A stretch of 64,000 nucleotides of DNA from Algoriphagus marinus (GTDB taxonomy: Bacteria > Bacteroidota > Bacteroidia > Cytophagales > Cyclobacteriaceae), in assembly GCF_001936475.1 (NCBI RefSeq), contig NZ_MSPQ01000006.1, positions 331,741-395,740 on the forward strand, in the 5' to 3' direction. The position numbers and the translations under genes are program-made. The notes beneath the pieces were generated by a model. The model saw nothing but the letters and a program-made list of their open reading frames with translations, made no database searches and was not told the origin of the DNA. Shown piece after piece: positions 61,501-64,000 of this stretch (its first letter is position 1; every line of letters begins with the position of its first letter).

Positions 61501-62432
61501 CCGGGAGGTCCTTCGACGACCAAGCTTTTTCCTTGACGGACTTTGACCAACACATTTTCCTGAGTCGCATCCAGCGGAAAAACAGGAAAGAGCTGATCCT
61601 CTCTGGGGATAGAAACTTTTTCTTTTGCTTGAAAATGACTTTCAAACAAATTTTCTAAAGTCTCCTCCGAATTTTCAGCCAACAATTCCTCATAATCGCT
61701 GAAAAGAAAATTTCCCTTTTGGGCAAATTGACCTAGGAGGCCATAGGTTTTTAGTGCCAACTTACCCTCCTGAAAAGTCCCTCGATCTATCGAAATCTGC
61801 GAATTTGGAAAAGCAGTAATCCGATCTTCGAATAGCTTTGGACTCAATTGAATTGAAAAATAAAACTCCAAAAGCTTCACTAATGCCGTCCGGAATTCTA
61901 GGGGATCGCTAGGCAATTCCTCAAGAGAAGCGTCAAGTAGATCCGAATCAATCTTCACACCTTGTCCATGAGCATAGGCGAGAAAAAATGCAGAATTCCA
62001 CTTCCAGGAATCCTGAGTTTGAAGCAGCCAATTTCCGCCTGCTTTTTCCAATTGGCAGGGAATCAGAATGAGAGGAGCGCGGAGCATTTGCCCATTCATC
62101 AGCTTCCCTTCTACAAATGGCCAAGCCAAGAAAAGGCTTTGATCACCCGTTTCTTCCTGTGTCAATTGATCTCGAAAAGCAATTTTTGCCAGCGATTTTG
62201 AAAGTTGATTGACCTCTCCCATTCGAGGATCAAGCTCCGGAATCAGCTGGATTTTCTTTTTACCAAGGATAGCTTTTCTCAAAATCTCAAAAGCAGGTTC
62301 TCCATTCAAAAAATCAAGCTCCTGCAAATCAATTACTCCATTTCCCTCCGTTTTGGGTAGGTAAAGCGATTTATTCCTAGAAGAAAGGTCTGTAAGTTTA
62401 TGGAGATAATGCTGAAAAATAGAACCGGCCAT
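58527..62432 (-). CDS. Superfamily I DNA/RNA helicase (COG1112 / DUF4011-like)
   Basis: 1301 aa. The N-terminal DUF4011-like region (FQHYLHKLTDLSSRNKSLYL) is followed by Walker A GPPGTGKS (308-315). A long coiled-coil insertion (about 380-840) comes next, then Walker B FDEASQCPVERG (about 930), GDSQQLRPSDF, and the C-terminal motifs NVQGDEFDQVILSLG and NRLNVAITRARK. The last about 90 residues (YPIAILTDD ... GWNWEWHWSREEF) resemble a worn-down endonuclease-like tail found in relatives. Function is uncertain; some COG1112 helicases work in defence. The ATG follows the SDR stop codon with no gap. Confidence 0.88.
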   Translation of the reverse strand: MAGSIFQHYLHKLTDLSSRNKSLYLPKTEGNGVIDLQELDFLNGEPAFEILRKAILGKKKIQLIPELDPRMGEVNQLSKSLAKIAFRDQLTQEETGDQSLFLAWPFVEGKLMNGQMLRAPLILIPCQLEKAGGNWLLQTQDSWKWNSAFFLAYAHGQGVKIDSDLLDASLEELPSDPLEFRTALVKLLEFYFSIQLSPKLFEDRITAFPNSQISIDRGTFQEGKLALKTYGLLGQFAQKGNFLFSDYEELLAENSEETLENLFESHFQAKEKVSIPREDQLFPVFPLDATQENVLVKVRQGKSLVVEGPPGTGKSQLIANLVSDYIAWGKKVLVVSQKRAALDVVFERMAKAGFGEFLGLVHDFRADQKLLFKKLKDQIGSIENYQEENRGLDSMQLEREISVLSKTIMRLSEKFESFREALFESRSAGTPIKAMYLNAVGLKGPEWDSKSTLLGLNYEQAKEFEKELISFISYQNRFERTFWENRNSFASIESDQFSKIQEVLEELEGFQSTNPKRSNDELIQKLAQEIVQGNLTAEAIESLKSDFEKILNPHLALGLIRFPKEKKHIELVLDWIQNAISKLQSLDLPIPENQNQLETELNEISMLQDSWWGKLTLNFQKKRFPKVFSWLALGGFKWSSQQIEMAKDSLNQIQALENEMLILPEIPELNWSLIRLSGIDQELREAKSLASNWEKIPSLKLILEQEAPIENPQILISELERLVGFSEEFERKLSRWRIYLTSSQLSQLLFEQTKVSNSNLLQTFSELVAFDRFLEKWTLDKFKLAEKIKSISSHPDSPDPSELFWNAWNLTWIGELERRNPVLAEAGSLKMQQEMGELKDAILEKRKISKFMTLLRLREQMTDSLVFNRLGNRLTYRDLLHQVSKKRQKWPIRKLNEEFGEEIFRLIPCWLASPETVSAIFPMRQNFDLVIFDEASQCPVERGLPAMLRGKQVVVAGDSQQLRPSDFYQVKWESEEEGLEFEAESLLELAGNFFEKTLLSGHYRSAHPGLIDFSNRNFYEGKLAALPDLQTMMAEKSPFTWEKIEGIWENQMNKSEADAVLDKVMAIQSLFPDDSIGIVTGNYFQMELIRERLWKAGIQQAEIKVRNIENVQGDEFDQVILSLGYAPNREGKLVTNFGLLGKSGAENRLNVAITRARKVMHVISSIAPEDFRAGQLHNPGLSLLRDFLEFVRKQAKNPHFEAIEIESKSYELDWSLKNHLVKSDSSLSKQVPSVVMDLLKTSTEYPIAILTDDQRFFNSPSAKAAMAYHPILLEAKGWNWEWHWSREEFLKSEVKNLKGEI

Positions 62433-63254
62433 TTATTTCAAAGGCGAATCAGGTTCATTAGCCATCTCTTTGTAAACGAGACCATCCATAATGGACGGAA
62501 TCCATTTGTTAAGAAAAACGGCAAGTTTTCCTTGTGTAGTGAGAACCAAATCCCGCTTTCTTTTCAAGGTCGCATTTAAAATCGCCTCAGCGACTTCTTC
62601 CGAGCTCATCATTTTAGACTCATCCCGCGGAGATTCTCCCTGAGATTTACCTTCTGCAGTAAGCGCTCCATTTCTGATATTGGAAGCCGTGAAGCCTGGA
62701 CTAGCTACCAAAATATGTACTCCTTGGTTCATTACTTCGGTACGCAAGGACTCAAAGAAACCATTCATGGCATATTTACTGGCTGTGTAGGCGGTACGGG
62801 CTGGCGTCCCTCGGTAGCCATTGATGGAGGAAATTCCGATAATCGAACCTTTGCTTTTCAAAATTTCTGGAAGACAAAACTTCGTCGCATAGACAGTTCC
62901 ATAAAAATTAGTATCCATCACTTGCTTAAAAACTTTCAAGTCGAGTTCCTGAAAAAGAGCCCGCATGGAAATCCCGGCATTATTGATCAGGATATCTATT
63001 CGCCCAAATCTAGCTAAGGTCAGTTCAGGGATCTTTTGGTTATCCGCTTCAGAATCCGCATTAGCCAAAATAGCAAGAACCTCAATATTTTCTCTTGCCA
63101 GTTTATCTCTACTCTGCTCTAGTTTCGCCTGATTCCTGCCTGTAATCACGATTTTTGCACCAGCTCGGCCAAATACTTGAGCACAAGCTTCACCAATTCC
63201 AGAAGTAGCTCCAGTGATGATTACAACTTTATCTTTTAGATCCTGCTTTTTCAT
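62433..63254 (-). CDS. Short-chain dehydrogenase/reductase
   Basis: 273 aa classical SDR. The NADP-binding motif is TGATSGIG (14-21), followed by NNAGIS, the catalytic Ser in IIGISSING and the YTASK (YxxxK) active site. The C-terminal extension (VFLNKWIPSIMDGLVYKEM) resembles DHRS7-like SDRs. The substrate is unknown. Its stop codon abuts the helicase start, so the two are co-translated, although a shared function is not evident. Confidence 0.92.
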   Translation of the reverse strand: MKKQDLKDKVVIITGATSGIGEACAQVFGRAGAKIVITGRNQAKLEQSRDKLARENIEVLAILANADSEADNQKIPELTLARFGRIDILINNAGISMRALFQELDLKVFKQVMDTNFYGTVYATKFCLPEILKSKGSIIGISSINGYRGTPARTAYTASKYAMNGFFESLRTEVMNQGVHILVASPGFTASNIRNGALTAEGKSQGESPRDESKMMSSEEVAEAILNATLKRKRDLVLTTQGKLAVFLNKWIPSIMDGLVYKEMANEPDSPLK

Positions 63255-63318
63255 TGCGTATTCAAAGATAAGGAAATAGCTAAAATTCAGATTTGCTAAG
63301 CAATTAAATCATCAAATT

Positions 63319-64000
63319 GCACCGCTGGTGCTCTCGAATCAATTAATTGCTTTTTCCTACAATCAAAATGCGCCGCTGGCGCTTTAAACTAGATTATCTT
63401 CGCAAAGAGCTTCGAAGTAGTGTTTTGATTGTGAAAATCAGGGTAAAAAAGCAAAAAGCTTCGAAGAAGCGATCTGATTGTAGAATTAATCAATCGAAAT
63501 AAAAGAGCTTCGAAGAAGCGTTATGATTGAAGAATCCAAATAATCAATTTCAAGGCGAGCTTCGGAGAAGCGATTTGATTATAATAGACATGATCCTATC
63601 GCACCGCTGGTGCTCTCGAATCAATTAATTGTTATTTCCTACAATCAAAATGCGCCGCTGGCGCTTTAAACTAGACTATCTTCGCAAAGAGCTTCGAAGA
63701 AGAGTTTTGATTGTGAAAATCAAGGGTAGAAAAGCAAAAAGCTTCGAAGAAGCGATCTGATTGTAGAATTAATCAATTGAAATAAAAGAGCTTCGAAGAA
63801 GCGTTATGATTGTAGAATCCAAATAATCAATTTCAAGGCGAGCTTCGGAGAAGCGATTTGATTATAATAGACATGATCCTATCGCACCGCTGGTGCTCTT
63901 GAATTAATTAATTGTTATTTCCTACAATCAAAATGCGCCGCTGGCGCTTTAAACTAGACTATCTTCGCAAAGAGCTTCGAAGAAGAGTTTTGATTGTGAA
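63319..64000. repeat. Tandem array of about 282-bp units made of short hairpins (continues past window)
   Basis: Units start at 63319, 63601 and 63884 (periods 282 and 283) and are nearly identical. Each unit has six palindromes about 40-52 bases apart: GCACC-GCT-GGTGC, GCGCC-GCT-GGCGC, then four of the type GCTTC-GAA-GAAGC (63409, 63458, 63507, 63559 in unit 1). The palindromes are flanked by TTTGATTGT or, in the opposite orientation, ACAATCAAA. No reading frame or cas gene accompanies it. Confidence 0.9.

Noticed and set aside
63319..64000. CRISPR-like periodicity of short palindromic repeats
   Set aside because: The palindromes differ in class and sequence, the sequence between them is itself repeated rather than unique, and no cas gene is nearby.
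1..64000. tRNA or rRNA genes
   Set aside because: I looked for T-loop-like GGTTCRANTC and conserved rRNA segments in the intergenic regions and found none that fold into a cloverleaf.

Overview
The window looks like chromosomal DNA from an aerobic, heterotrophic member of the Bacteroidota, most likely a Cytophagales / Cyclobacteriaceae bacterium of the Algoriphagus type. This is inferred from family content, not from a marker gene. The evidence is a SusC/SusD pair, a type III glutamine synthetase, Bacteroidota-style promoters (TAnnTTTG at -7, no Shine-Dalgarno), many TTG/GTG starts, a histidine-utilisation cluster, menaquinone genes and a eukaryote-like glycogen branching enzyme. No rRNA, tRNA, phage, complete insertion sequence or CRISPR array was seen.

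Layout. 1-886: 3' part of a vanadium-haloperoxidase-like gene. 933-9761 (minus): a glycan-utilisation locus, transcribed susC, susD, GH18 chitinase-like enzyme, ROK sugar kinase, FAD oxidoreductase with SLH-like C-terminal repeats; an intercistronic hairpin sits after susD. 10325-17722: glutamine synthetase III, mtaB, glgB, a cassette-like alpha/beta hydrolase lipoprotein and a secreted NTF2-like protein. 17991-20091: a divergent Lrp/AsnC regulator and a methionine-gamma-lyase-like PLP enzyme. 20209-30147 (mostly minus): acyl-CoA-dehydrogenase-like enzyme, secreted esterase, DUF805, GMC oxidoreductase, ABC permease, miaE, porin, lpxK. 30187-36567 (plus, apart from a phosphatase): Nif3-like protein, zinc ribbon protein, then hotdog thioesterase-menF-menD for menaquinone. 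36573-39094: two tandem GH16 lipoproteins, one of which has lost its catalytic triad. 39239-47834: XRE membrane protein, then LysR regulator with hutH-hutI-hutU, a Uma2 gene and hutG (histidine to glutamate). 47995-50937: a large FAD / Fe-S D-lactate-dehydrogenase-like protein.

51167-56499 is the most unusual region. Two different small-peptide genes lie at 51644-51808 (54 aa, double-glycine leader, not called by standard ORF length cut-offs) and 55120-55341 (73 aa, Sec signal, four Cys). They have unrelated coding sequences but homologous upstream regions, and each upstream region runs into a copy of the 5' end of an elyC/ydcF-like gene. One copy is intact (55729-56499) and the other is a truncated remnant (52366-52527). 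The second peptide is followed by two lipoproteins, one DUF4221-like and one with a CxxC thioredoxin-like N terminus. I read this as a peptide/lipoprotein cassette hotspot created by duplication.

56693-63254: hipBA toxin-antitoxin with an array of palindromic half-sites upstream, a COG1112-type helicase (1301 aa) and an SDR enzyme. 63319 to the window end: a tandem array of about 282-bp units built from short hairpins, continuing beyond the window. A dispersed repeat (boxes GGAATCTCGCATGG and CTCGATTTCATAG) occurs upstream of three minus-strand genes.
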